A stretch of DNA of 18,367 nt from JAGVIE01 sp964520905 (lineage in GTDB: Bacteria; Bacteroidota; Ignavibacteria; UBA10030; SZUA-254), in the NCBI GenBank assembly GCA_964520905.1, contig CAZFQL010000028.1:1-18367 (forward strand), read 5' to 3'. Below the pieces are notes generated by a model. That model saw only the letters and a list, made by a program, of their open reading frames with translations, was not told the DNA's origin and did no database searches. Positions 1 through 7,223 of this stretch are shown piece by piece. The translations under genes and the position numbers were made by a program. Each line of letters starts with the position of its first letter. The first letter of the stretch is position 1.

Positions 1-144
1 CAGAAAAGCAGGAAATATATTGAGAGATTAATTTACGCAGAAGGTCGTCCCGTTCCCCCGGAAGTATCGGGGGTAATGGGAAGTCTCGCTTGTCCTCGTA
101 AATCGAACGATGTGAGATTTACGGGATCGGCCCCGCAAAATTAA
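1..144 (+). CDS. Possible 3' end of an upstream gene (partial, doubtful)
   Basis: Frame 1 is open from the first base to a TAA at 142-144, giving 47 residues (starts QKSRKYIERLIYAEG, ends FTGSAPQN). The first dozen residues look like an ordinary charged C-terminus. From about residue 15 the frame reads through two palindromic stem-loops (49-80 and 96-124), so the Pro/Gly-rich tail is probably repeat sequence translated by chance. No family was recognised. It could equally be non-coding sequence that happens to be open for 144 bases. The start lies outside the window, so neither reading can be settled here. Confidence 0.25.
   Translation, partial: QKSRKYIERLIYAEGRPVPPEVSGVMGSLACPRKSNDVRFTGSAPQN
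49..80. repeat. Palindromic stem-loop
   Basis: Bases 55-60 (CCCCCG) pair with 68-73 (CGGGGG) around a 7-nt loop (GAAGTAT). The outer arm 49-54 pairs with 75-80, with one G-T wobble and one bulged T at 74, so the stem is about 12 bp. No T-run follows, so it does not look like a classical terminator. It may be an intergenic palindromic repeat unit or the structured end of the upstream transcript. Confidence 0.5.
96..124. repeat. Second palindromic stem-loop
   Basis: CGTAAATC (97-104) pairs perfectly with GATTTACG (116-123) around an 11-nt loop, and a T-G wobble (96 with 124) extends the stem by one pair. It lies about 16 bases after the stem-loop at 49-80, so the two form a tandem structured block. 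The sequence from 145 to about 310 is AT-rich, with no gene or clear signal that I can see. Confidence 0.45.
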
Positions 145-314
145 TCACTCCTTTGTTGATAGATCAATTCACTCCAATGACGTTCGCGTCTTAATATAAA
201 TTGTGATATTATTCATATCAATTACTTCAAAATAAAATCTTTTTCTTTTTTGGCAGCAATAAAATGATTAAATATTATTTCTCAAAAATATATAATTTAT
301 TCAGCCGCATAAAA

Positions 315-410
315 CACCAGACTCCTGTCTGGTGATGCAGCGGCAGCCCGAAGGGCTCATGCAAGGTTGTCGCATGTAACATTAAAGAAGCCCCCAGCTC
401 CTGCTGGGGG
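315..410. repeat. Cluster of four short hairpins, including two related TCCT-loop palindromes
   Basis: Four inverted repeats sit within 96 bases. 315-322/327-334 (CACCAGAC/GTCTGGTG) has a TCCT loop. 345-349/353-357 (AGCCC/GGGCT) has a GAA loop. 358-362/372-376 (CATGC/GCATG) has a 9-nt loop. 391-398/403-410 (CCCCCAGC/GCTGGGGG) again has a TCCT loop. The first and last share the core CCAG-(A)-CTCCTG-(T)-CTGG, so they belong to one palindrome family. The block looks like a REP-like or MITE-like insertion. It overlaps the apparent 5' end of the DUF1573 gene: the only candidate TTG start (367-369) lies in the loop of the third hairpin, and the fourth hairpin is read as the residues PPAPAGG. Confidence 0.55.
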
Positions 411-1113
411 AGATTCACTTTTAAGCCGGATACAATTCTATCTTATCGTTTATTTTATTGGTTGCCTTCCGGTCAATTATAATGTTAATGCACAGCCGAG
501 AATGAAAATTATCGGGAAAGAAGATTTCTCTTTCGGTAATGTATATCAAGGATCGCGTCCACAACACAAGATGATAATCAAAAATGTTGGGAATAAACCT
601 CTCATTATCAGTAATATGACCGCCGCTTGCGATTGTTCGCTTCTTCGGTTAAGCGCGGATACTATACTTCCTCGCAAAACAGCTAAGCTTACCGTTACTT
701 TTATAACAGACGGAATGAGCGGAAGGGTAAATAAATCTTTCAGCATTATTTCCAACGATCCATCTCAACCAATCAGATTGATCAGGTTCACGGCAGATAT
801 AAAAACTATCTTACGCGCGGATCCCAAAGTAATACTCTTCCATGATTCTGAATGTGTTGCAGGCAAATACAAAATATTACGCTTGACCAATATTTCACAA
901 AAAGAATTGAAGATCGTTTCAATCAAAGATACTACGGGACTCACGTGGAATCTATTTAATAAAACTTCTCTCGCTTCGAATCAATCCGTTGATCTGATGA
1001 TCTATGGAATGGCGGTGGGTGTTACGACAAGGCGCGGAGTGATGGATATTAGGACAGATTCCAAGGTGCAACCCATATTTCGGGTAAGTTACTTTATTCA
1101 GGGGTCAAATTGA
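367..1113 (+). CDS. DUF1573-type exported Ig-like domain protein
   Basis: The product is a putative exported protein of up to 248 residues with a DUF1573/ASH-like immunoglobulin fold. The family is abundant in FCB bacteria and has no agreed function. The diagnostic stretch is residues about 54-145: FSFGNVYQGS, then IKNVGNKPLIISNM, then TAACDCS where the family usually has a CGCT-like turn, then a FxTDGMSGRVNK strand and SNDPSQP. Residues about 150-245 form a second, diverged Ig-like domain ending RVSYFIQGSN. The hydrophobic stretch QFYLIVYFIGCLPVNYNVNAQ (about 23-43) is a signal peptide. Cleavage could follow NVNA, or the Cys of FIGC could be lipidated. The start is uncertain. The frame is open from 313 and its only plausible start is TTG 367, which has no properly spaced ribosome site and lies inside the hairpin cluster. 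The first ~17 residues look like translated repeat, so the native start may have been lost. No sorting domain is present. Confidence 0.7.
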   Translation: MSHVTLKKPPAPAGGDSLLSRIQFYLIVYFIGCLPVNYNVNAQPRMKIIGKEDFSFGNVYQGSRPQHKMIIKNVGNKPLIISNMTAACDCSLLRLSADTILPRKTAKLTVTFITDGMSGRVNKSFSIISNDPSQPIRLIRFTADIKTILRADPKVILFHDSECVAGKYKILRLTNISQKELKIVSIKDTTGLTWNLFNKTSLASNQSVDLMIYGMAVGVTTRRGVMDIRTDSKVQPIFRVSYFIQGSN

Positions 1114-1136
1114 AAAAGTCAGGAAAGTGATTATTT

Positions 1137-1157
1137 AAGCCAATTTGAGGCTTTTTT
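1137..1157 (+). terminator. Weak intrinsic terminator after the DUF1573 gene
   Basis: AAGCC (1137-1141) pairs with GGCTT (1149-1153) around a 7-nt loop and runs directly into a T-tract (1152-1157), 24 bases after the stop. The stem is only 5 bp. CAAATTG (1106-1112) can also pair with CAATTTG (1141-1147), which would be a competing fold. Confidence 0.5.
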
Positions 1158-1240
1158 CAATAAATTCGTTTTTGAAGAAACTTAGGGAAAAACGCAATTT
1201 TTTTAAATCGAGAAAAAAAGCATTTTTTTTTAGAAAGTAC

Positions 1241-1269
1241 TTGACAGTTTGACTAAGTTTTATTACAAT
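1241..1269 (+). promoter_or_regulatory. Strong sigma70-type promoter for the 1789-residue adhesin gene
   Basis: A perfect -35 TTGACA (1241-1246) is followed after exactly 17 bases by -10 TACAAT (1264-1269), five of six matches to consensus. Nine Ts (1223-1231) and an A-run (1213-1219) lie just upstream and could act as an UP element. Transcription would begin near 1276, leaving a leader of about 475 nt before the coding start at 1752. Confidence 0.7.
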
Positions 1270-1604
1270 TGTTCAGGATATGAAAGGCTAAATTACACTC
1301 ACGGAACGATATTGTGCTCACTCGCCTCAATGAGCATTGTGAAATTTCGGGTTATCAGATTGATGCTTTTCATACTTCAAGAAACCAACATCTTCAAATA
1401 TTTTCAAGAATAATGGCAACATCGGTAAAGATACTTCACGATAAATTTTATACAGTGTCGGAGGAAGTATCTATTTACGGATGTATGCAAAACAGTGATG
1501 GAATGAATCTCTCGAGACAATTTTTTTGTGTAGGAAGGGGATATGCCGCTTGAGCTTTGTTACGATTTTTCCGGCGAGGTATCTCTCTCTCAATTGCATA
1601 ACCT

Positions 1605-1638
1605 GCAACGGATGGAAAGTTATTTTCCATTCGGTTGC
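1605..1638 (+). promoter_or_regulatory. Leader stem-loop, possible attenuator
   Basis: GCAAC (1605-1609) pairs with GTTGC (1634-1638), and GGATGGAAA (1610-1618) pairs with the TTTCCATTC arm ending at 1632, with one bulged G at 1633. The stem is about 14 bp with a loop of 4-5 nt. ATTTTAT follows immediately, so a transcription attenuator is possible, though the T-run is short. Confidence 0.4.
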
Positions 1639-1739
1639 ATTTTATCATTCGGTAAACCATATAGTTTTAATTGTAAATCAATAACGTAAAATTAATAAAC
1701 TACTAAATCACTAATCCACAAATTCATTATAATCCTTAT

Positions 1740-1747
1740 AAGGAGGA
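1740..1747 (+). promoter_or_regulatory. Near-perfect Shine-Dalgarno site inside a palindrome
   Basis: AAGGAGGA lies five bases (counted from GGAGG) before the ATG at 1752 and fixes that start. It overlaps a perfect 12-base palindrome TCCTTATAAGGA (1733-1744), and AATCC (1731-1735) can also pair with GGATT (1745-1749). The upstream bases could therefore mask the ribosome site in some conditions. Confidence 0.7.
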
Positions 1748-1751
1748 TTCT

Positions 1752-4700
1752 ATGAAACATTTAACATTCTTTACAGTCATTGTGTTGTTGACGATTGCTG
1801 TGACTTCGCTCGGCTTTGCAGGTAAAGCTAATTCTGCAGACAAGGGTGTAAGATCAGGTGATCCGACAATGGTACAAAAGGCTGGACTTACGGATTCTGA
1901 TATTCCGCAAGTTCAAAAATCTCCGTTGAATCGAACGGTAAATATGGCTACTGCAAAGCCAACGGTAAAATTACAGAAATATAATATACCGTCGCTATCT
2001 GCAGGATTGTCCGGGACATATTCGATTCCAAGCGGTCCCATGACAAGTATTTCTGTCGCCGTAGACCTACTCGCTTTTTTTGGTGCTTCCGGTGACGTTA
2101 CATTCGAACTTACCAATTCGAGCTACACAGAAACAAGTCCTGTGGTGTTTGTTGCCAATTGCTCGAATGATGGCGCGTACAATGTAACTTTGAAACCCGC
2201 TACTGGTGTTACTCCCGTCGTACATTTTGTCTCTACCCTTACCGAGGGTAAAGGCTTTGTGTTCAACGGAGCGAAGAACATCACGATCGATGGTTTAACA
2301 ATCGATTATGATGTTACATCAGTGTTCCCAACAGGTGATGCATTCGGTGCGACTATTTACATCACTAATATTTCTGAAGATCTAACTTTCAAAAACACTC
2401 ACATCAAAGGTCAAATTGATAATGCAGTATGGGAAAATCAAACTGACGGCCGACCGGCTATATTCGTATGGTCACCTGATGCAGATGGCGATGGAAGTAA
2501 AAATCTTACCTTCGATGGTTGCACAATTACCAATGCCACATACGCTATGAAAGTTTTAGGCGACTATTGGAGCATTGACAATAACGCCGATGGTTTAAAT
2601 ATCACCAATTGTAAAATTGGCGGCGCTTACGGCGAAAAAGTTAATATTGGTTTCTTCGCTGAAGCAACAAAAAATGTCAACTTCACCGGCAATATTATTG
2701 ATGGTGTAGAACTAATGCAAACCTACTGGTACAATGGACCCACAGAGTGGGACTATGACGGTGGAGTTTTCTATGCAGGTGGAACAGCAAGCTTTATGTA
2801 CGATTTCGGTCAAGCGACCGGTGCACACTTCCTGATTGTTGATGGTGGCGTGTTCGTTAATAACATCTATCGTAATATTAGTTATAACGGTTCAGTGGGT
2901 GACGGAACTTTAACATATGGTACACGTGTATACAGTTATAACTTCGGCTTAGCTAAAACCGCAATATTCCGGAACAATCTTATCTACAACATAAGCAATC
3001 CAGGTGGTGCAGGTTCACAGATTGTTGGTCTTCGTGGTCCCGCAGGTTATGTTAATCATAACTCAATCCGCTTAACAGGCTCAACTGCCTCAGGCGCTAC
3101 AACCACTTGCGTAAGTGGTGTAACAACAGCATACAATAACGCCTTCTCGGACGAGCTAACCGGACCCACATCCAGCAATCTCAGAGCTATTACAGCCGGT
3201 GGAACATTTAATAACAATGCTGTATACTCAAACGGTTACTTTGTTTCCGGTTATGCAACAGCTAATGCGGCTGCTGCGGCTGGAGTTAATCCAAACGGTA
3301 TATTCGGATCAGTCGGTTTCAATTCTGATTTGACTATTACAACCGGACCATCATCTGCTGAGAATATTGGTGCAAAATGGATTCTCCCGTTGTTGGATTT
3401 CGCAGGTGTTTCACGCGATACATCAGCACTAGGTATCCGTGATGCCGGCGCTTATGAGTTTGGCGCTCTCGGCATTGCATTTGGACCAGATGTATTCCCG
3501 CAAATCACTGCTCCACCTGCCGGCGTTCCAGCAGGACCCCCGCAAACACCGAGTGTAAGTGTAAAAAATAATTCAACATTTGCAACCGGATCATTCGATG
3601 TTACTCTTCTACAGACTGCCGGAGCCGGCAGTTACACCTCTACGAAATCGGTTTCTTTATTACCGATGGAGAGAAAAACTGTAACATTTGACGCATGGAC
3701 ACCGGCATCAGCCGGAAGTTATACCTTAAGTGCAACCACTGCACTCGCGGGTGATATTAATGCAGGTAACGACGTCTCTACATTGATTGTTACTGCAGCC
3801 GCTCCAGCTGCAATCCTTACAAATAAAACGTATACATGGGATGTAAATGATGAAGGCTGGACACGCACTATTGACTTTGTGAGAAAAAATAATTTCACAA
3901 AACTTGGTGGTCCGAAGAGCGGATATTCTATGGTTACAGAACGTCCGAACCTCGTATCAACCTATACCGAAGGTGCTTATGCAAACACACAGGGTTATGC
4001 AACAACATATCCGGGCGCGAACTTCTTGATCTCGCCATGGTTAGATCTATCGGGTATGAGCGGCACCGATTTATTCATCTCTTTCTATCAATCAACCAGT
4101 ACCGAGAATTTATGGGATCGAAGCTGGGTACAATATACAACTGATGGTGCTACATGGCAACATCTCGGTGTATTAAACGATCCGAACGGTCTTAACTGGT
4201 ATAACGAAGCTTTATACGCAGGCGCAAAACTTGATATTGCTAACTTTGATTTTACGACTGCAATACAATATGGTTTGGTGCCGAACGCACAGGTAACAGA
4301 CTTACCCAGCTGGACGACCAATGCTGATGAAACTTCACCCTCCGGATGGGTATATACCCGACTAAAAGTTACAGCCCCCGCGGTCGCACGTGCTGGAGCT
4401 ATTAGGTTCCGTTACGTTGCATTCTCCGATGCAGTATATGCATTACAAGGGTGGGCTGTTGACAACTTCTATCTTGGAAATACCGCCGAAGTATTAGCAG
4501 GCGGCACAATCAGTGGTACCATATTCCATGATCTAAATGGTGATGGAATAGATAATGATGCATCACCTGAAGTTGGTCTTATAGTTAATCAATACCTCTT
4601 CGGCAGTTTAATGCAGAAAGATACGACTGATGCAACAGGCGCATATTCGTTTAATGTAACACTGCCAGCGACATACATGATCGAAGCAACGAAATCTGGA

Positions 4701-7121
4701 GTTGCTTGGACGCTGCCTTTCGGTACAACCAACATTGCAGCGGTACCGCATCCATCCGACGGAAGCAACGTAACTCGAAACATGGGTTACTATAAAGGCT
4801 CTATTGCCGGAGTGATGTTTAACGACGCAAACGATAATGGTGCGAAAGACCCAGGCGAACCCGGGTTATCCGGATGGACAGTTGAAGTGCACAAGGATTC
4901 TGCAAATGGAGCGCTTTTTGCATCTGCAATAACCAGTGGTACAGGTACATATTCTTTTAACTTACCACCATATGCCAATGGCCCGTATAATTACGTTGTG
5001 AAACGTATTGCTAAACCAACGATTGGACGGCAAACAGTTCCTGCAACCCCAGGTACATATCCGATCAATATATACGGCTTGAGCGAAAGCTCGACAGCAA
5101 ATCTAATAGATATCGATTTTGGCGATTTCATATTTGCCATACTAAGAACCGAATGTTCGGTTGACTGGTACGGTCTTGGACAGTTGCCGCCAAAGGGCTA
5201 CGATCATGCGGCATTACCGCTTGGAACTCCAACCCTCAACTTTGAGTTTTACAAAAACGATGTTCTAATTGCTACCGATGCACTCTCTAATGGTGTTGGC
5301 ATTGCAACACATGCGAGTCTTGATCTCGGTACATATAAATTCAAGAGAGTAAGCGCTACACCTGCAGGATGGGTCTTCACGACACTCGATGAAATTGAAA
5401 TCGTTGTCTCCAGCGGTGGAATAGCCGATAGCGCAACATTCATGTACTTCAAATCGCCAACAGTAAGCGGTACGAAGTATAACGACCTTAACGGAAACGG
5501 TGCTAAGGATACAGGCGAACCCGGATTACAGGGTTGGGCAATCACACTTACCGGCAATGGTGGTGGAACTGCAACGACTGGCCCGGACGGCAACTATTCG
5601 TTCCCGGCAGTCGGTACAGGTTCACATAGCATCTCTGAAGCACCACAGGATGGCTGGCAACAGACAACTGCAGCAGTTACCCCGTGGACGGCTTTAAGCG
5701 GATCGTACTCTCAAAACAATAAAGTAATTGATTTTGGTAACTTCCAGAAGACAAGCATCAGCGGTATGAAGGTTCGTGATCGTGCGAACTTTGGTGTGCA
5801 GGATCCTGGTGAAGAAGGATTAGTCGGGTGGACAATCAGGTTAACTCTCGGTGCTGGTACTCCAGTAGATGTACCAACCGCGAGTGACGGTTCATTCTTA
5901 TTCTCCGATCTCGGTCCTGGTACATATACACTGTCTGAAGTGTTGCAAACCGGATGGACGAACACATTCCCAACAGGCGGAACGTATTCAATTCCACTCG
6001 TTAGCGGTACACCTGTCACTGGTAAATTGTTCCTCAATTCGTTCGACCATGATACTACTAAGTATCGAACATTTACCTACGAACAGTTGCAGCCATTAAG
6101 CGAGAAATCCCTGAAGAAAGCCCCATCAATGAAAGCAGGAGCACCATGGTGGGCGCCGAATACAGCCAACTTAATCAGCAAGATATTGTTAGCTCCTGAA
6201 TTGGGTACCATGCAGGTTGGTGTTATTGGTTCCAAAGCTCCAAATGGTAAGGATTATGCTTACCTGAAACCAGTGAAACAAGCTGATGTATTCAAGACCT
6301 TCAACGATGGTAAGGGTGCTTACCACTCATCGCTGGGCTTGAATCGCGGCTTAGACTTCGATATCAAGGGCGGTGCGATGTACAAGCAGTACAAGAGCAT
6401 CCCTGCGACAAAGAAGAATGATCCGTTACTTGCACAGTTGTTAACATTGCAAGTAAACCTTGAAGCCAGCGCTAAACTGCATACACCTATTGGATTGGGT
6501 GGACTCGTTTACACATGGCCCACAGGTTTGTGGACGGGCGAAAAGAGCATCGATGATATCGAAGCATTCGCCAATGATATGATGACAAACTGGGGTGGTG
6601 TACCGTACTATAAGTACGACACACTCTACAACGTCGTCAAGAGAATCAACGAAGCATTTGCAAATACTGTTATCACGGATACAACATTCTTGGGTGGATG
6701 GCGTAATACGACACCACCAAAGTTCATCTGGCATGCATACAAGACAGCGGCAGAAATACCGTTCTTGAAAGCATTCCCAGGTGTAACTCCAAGGGTGCGT
6801 CCGGTTGGAACTCCAGAGCTAATTCCCGCAATATATGCTCTGAACCAGAACTATCCGAACCCGTTCAACCCGACAACAGTGTTGTCGTTCGATCTACCCG
6901 AAGCATCGATCGTGACTTTGAAGATCTATAACGTATTAGGTCAAGAAGTTGCATCCGTGCTTAATCAACAGGAATTCTCTGAGGGATTGCAAGAGGTTGA
7001 GTTTGATGCAAGTACGCTCGCATCAGGCGTCTATCTCTATCGCATTGCCGCAGAACAAATTACTGATGAAGGTGTCGGTCAGACGTTCACGCAAGTGAAG
7101 AAGATGTTGTTGATGAAGTAA
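1752..7121 (+). CDS. Giant modular T9SS-secreted adhesin-like protein (beta-helix, SdrD_B repeats, type A sorting domain)
   Basis: This 1789-residue protein is probably exported by Sec and T9SS and anchored or released at the cell surface. A signal peptide covers residues 1 to about 29 (MKHLTFFTVIVLLT...). Residues about 75-575 look like a right-handed parallel beta-helix: repeated short strands with N/D/T ladders (KNITIDGLTI, NLTFDGCTITN, DGLNITNCKIGG), closed by the typical RDAGAYEFG. About 600-690 is a CARDB-like Ig domain, and 695-910 a jelly-roll-like domain (NFLISPWLDLSG, GWAVDNFYLGN). Four SdrD_B/Cna-B-like repeats follow; their acidic loops begin near 927, 1025, 1245 and 1343, and two repeats end IDFGDF or IDFGNF. 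Another beta-rich segment sits at about 1130-1238. Residues about 1430-1690 match no family I know. Residues 1697-1789 are a type A sorting domain (LNQNYPNPFNPTT ... KMLLMK). An AAGGAGGA site supports the start. A role in adhesion or matrix is inferred from architecture only; no catalytic motif was seen. Confidence 0.88.
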   Translation: MKHLTFFTVIVLLTIAVTSLGFAGKANSADKGVRSGDPTMVQKAGLTDSDIPQVQKSPLNRTVNMATAKPTVKLQKYNIPSLSAGLSGTYSIPSGPMTSISVAVDLLAFFGASGDVTFELTNSSYTETSPVVFVANCSNDGAYNVTLKPATGVTPVVHFVSTLTEGKGFVFNGAKNITIDGLTIDYDVTSVFPTGDAFGATIYITNISEDLTFKNTHIKGQIDNAVWENQTDGRPAIFVWSPDADGDGSKNLTFDGCTITNATYAMKVLGDYWSIDNNADGLNITNCKIGGAYGEKVNIGFFAEATKNVNFTGNIIDGVELMQTYWYNGPTEWDYDGGVFYAGGTASFMYDFGQATGAHFLIVDGGVFVNNIYRNISYNGSVGDGTLTYGTRVYSYNFGLAKTAIFRNNLIYNISNPGGAGSQIVGLRGPAGYVNHNSIRLTGSTASGATTTCVSGVTTAYNNAFSDELTGPTSSNLRAITAGGTFNNNAVYSNGYFVSGYATANAAAAAGVNPNGIFGSVGFNSDLTITTGPSSAENIGAKWILPLLDFAGVSRDTSALGIRDAGAYEFGALGIAFGPDVFPQITAPPAGVPAGPPQTPSVSVKNNSTFATGSFDVTLLQTAGAGSYTSTKSVSLLPMERKTVTFDAWTPASAGSYTLSATTALAGDINAGNDVSTLIVTAAAPAAILTNKTYTWDVNDEGWTRTIDFVRKNNFTKLGGPKSGYSMVTERPNLVSTYTEGAYANTQGYATTYPGANFLISPWLDLSGMSGTDLFISFYQSTSTENLWDRSWVQYTTDGATWQHLGVLNDPNGLNWYNEALYAGAKLDIANFDFTTAIQYGLVPNAQVTDLPSWTTNADETSPSGWVYTRLKVTAPAVARAGAIRFRYVAFSDAVYALQGWAVDNFYLGNTAEVLAGGTISGTIFHDLNGDGIDNDASPEVGLIVNQYLFGSLMQKDTTDATGAYSFNVTLPATYMIEATKSGVAWTLPFGTTNIAAVPHPSDGSNVTRNMGYYKGSIAGVMFNDANDNGAKDPGEPGLSGWTVEVHKDSANGALFASAITSGTGTYSFNLPPYANGPYNYVVKRIAKPTIGRQTVPATPGTYPINIYGLSESSTANLIDIDFGDFIFAILRTECSVDWYGLGQLPPKGYDHAALPLGTPTLNFEFYKNDVLIATDALSNGVGIATHASLDLGTYKFKRVSATPAGWVFTTLDEIEIVVSSGGIADSATFMYFKSPTVSGTKYNDLNGNGAKDTGEPGLQGWAITLTGNGGGTATTGPDGNYSFPAVGTGSHSISEAPQDGWQQTTAAVTPWTALSGSYSQNNKVIDFGNFQKTSISGMKVRDRANFGVQDPGEEGLVGWTIRLTLGAGTPVDVPTASDGSFLFSDLGPGTYTLSEVLQTGWTNTFPTGGTYSIPLVSGTPVTGKLFLNSFDHDTTKYRTFTYEQLQPLSEKSLKKAPSMKAGAPWWAPNTANLISKILLAPELGTMQVGVIGSKAPNGKDYAYLKPVKQADVFKTFNDGKGAYHSSLGLNRGLDFDIKGGAMYKQYKSIPATKKNDPLLAQLLTLQVNLEASAKLHTPIGLGGLVYTWPTGLWTGEKSIDDIEAFANDMMTNWGGVPYYKYDTLYNVVKRINEAFANTVITDTTFLGGWRNTTPPKFIWHAYKTAAEIPFLKAFPGVTPRVRPVGTPELIPAIYALNQNYPNPFNPTTVLSFDLPEASIVTLKIYNVLGQEVASVLNQQEFSEGLQEVEFDASTLASGVYLYRIAAEQITDEGVGQTFTQVKKMLLMK

Positions 7122-7130
7122 GCGTAATAT

Positions 7131-7160
7131 TCTCCCGTCCCGCGAGAGCGGGACGGGAGA
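7131..7160. terminator. Very strong hairpin after the adhesin gene
   Basis: A perfect 13-bp GC-rich stem (TCTCCCGTCCCGC, 7131-7143, with 7148-7160) is capped by GAGA, a GNRA-type tetraloop. It begins 10 bases after the stop. No T-run follows on either strand, so it may be a bidirectional or factor-assisted terminator, or a 3'-end stabiliser of the long mRNA. Confidence 0.6.
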
Positions 7161-7223
7161 GCTAATTAAAATAAAATAACTATATTCACTATACAATCAC
7201 TTATACCTTTTCGGAGGGTAGAA

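Larger units (their letters stand above)
1276..1751 (+). promoter_or_regulatory. Long structured 5' leader of the adhesin gene
   Basis: These 476 bases between the inferred transcription start and the ATG at 1752 hold no convincing gene. A 79-codon frame beginning with GTG at 1314 has no good ribosome site or recognisable family. Two good stem-loops are visible. In the first, AGATACTTC (1429-1437) pairs with GAAGTATCT (1464-1472), and an inner five-pair helix (1439-1443/1456-1460) stacks on it. The second spans 1605-1638. I compared the leader by eye with the conserved cores I know of cyclic-di-GMP and other common riboswitches and found no match. It may be a stability element, an attenuator, or an unrecognised regulatory RNA. 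Confidence 0.4.

Noticed and set aside
49..124. tRNA or small stable RNA gene
   Set aside because: Two stem-loops are present but no cloverleaf, T-loop or anticodon arm could be built.
1314..1553. 79-codon frame starting with GTG in the long leader
   Set aside because: It has a weak ribosome site and no recognisable domain, and one stem-loop of the leader lies inside it. It is kept only as a caution in the leader entry.
4530..4580. Dockerin or EF-hand calcium protein in the giant adhesin
   Set aside because: The acidic loop resembles an EF-hand, but the surrounding SGTIFHDLNGDG context and the IDFGDF/IDFGNF ends of related repeats fit SdrD_B/Cna-B-type repeats better.
5249..6037. Antisense open frames of 114 and 108 codons (5249-5593 and 5711-6037)
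   Set aside because: They lie opposite the SdrD_B repeats. The Pro/Ser/Val-rich translation mirrors the sense Gly/Thr/Asn codons, and no start context was seen.
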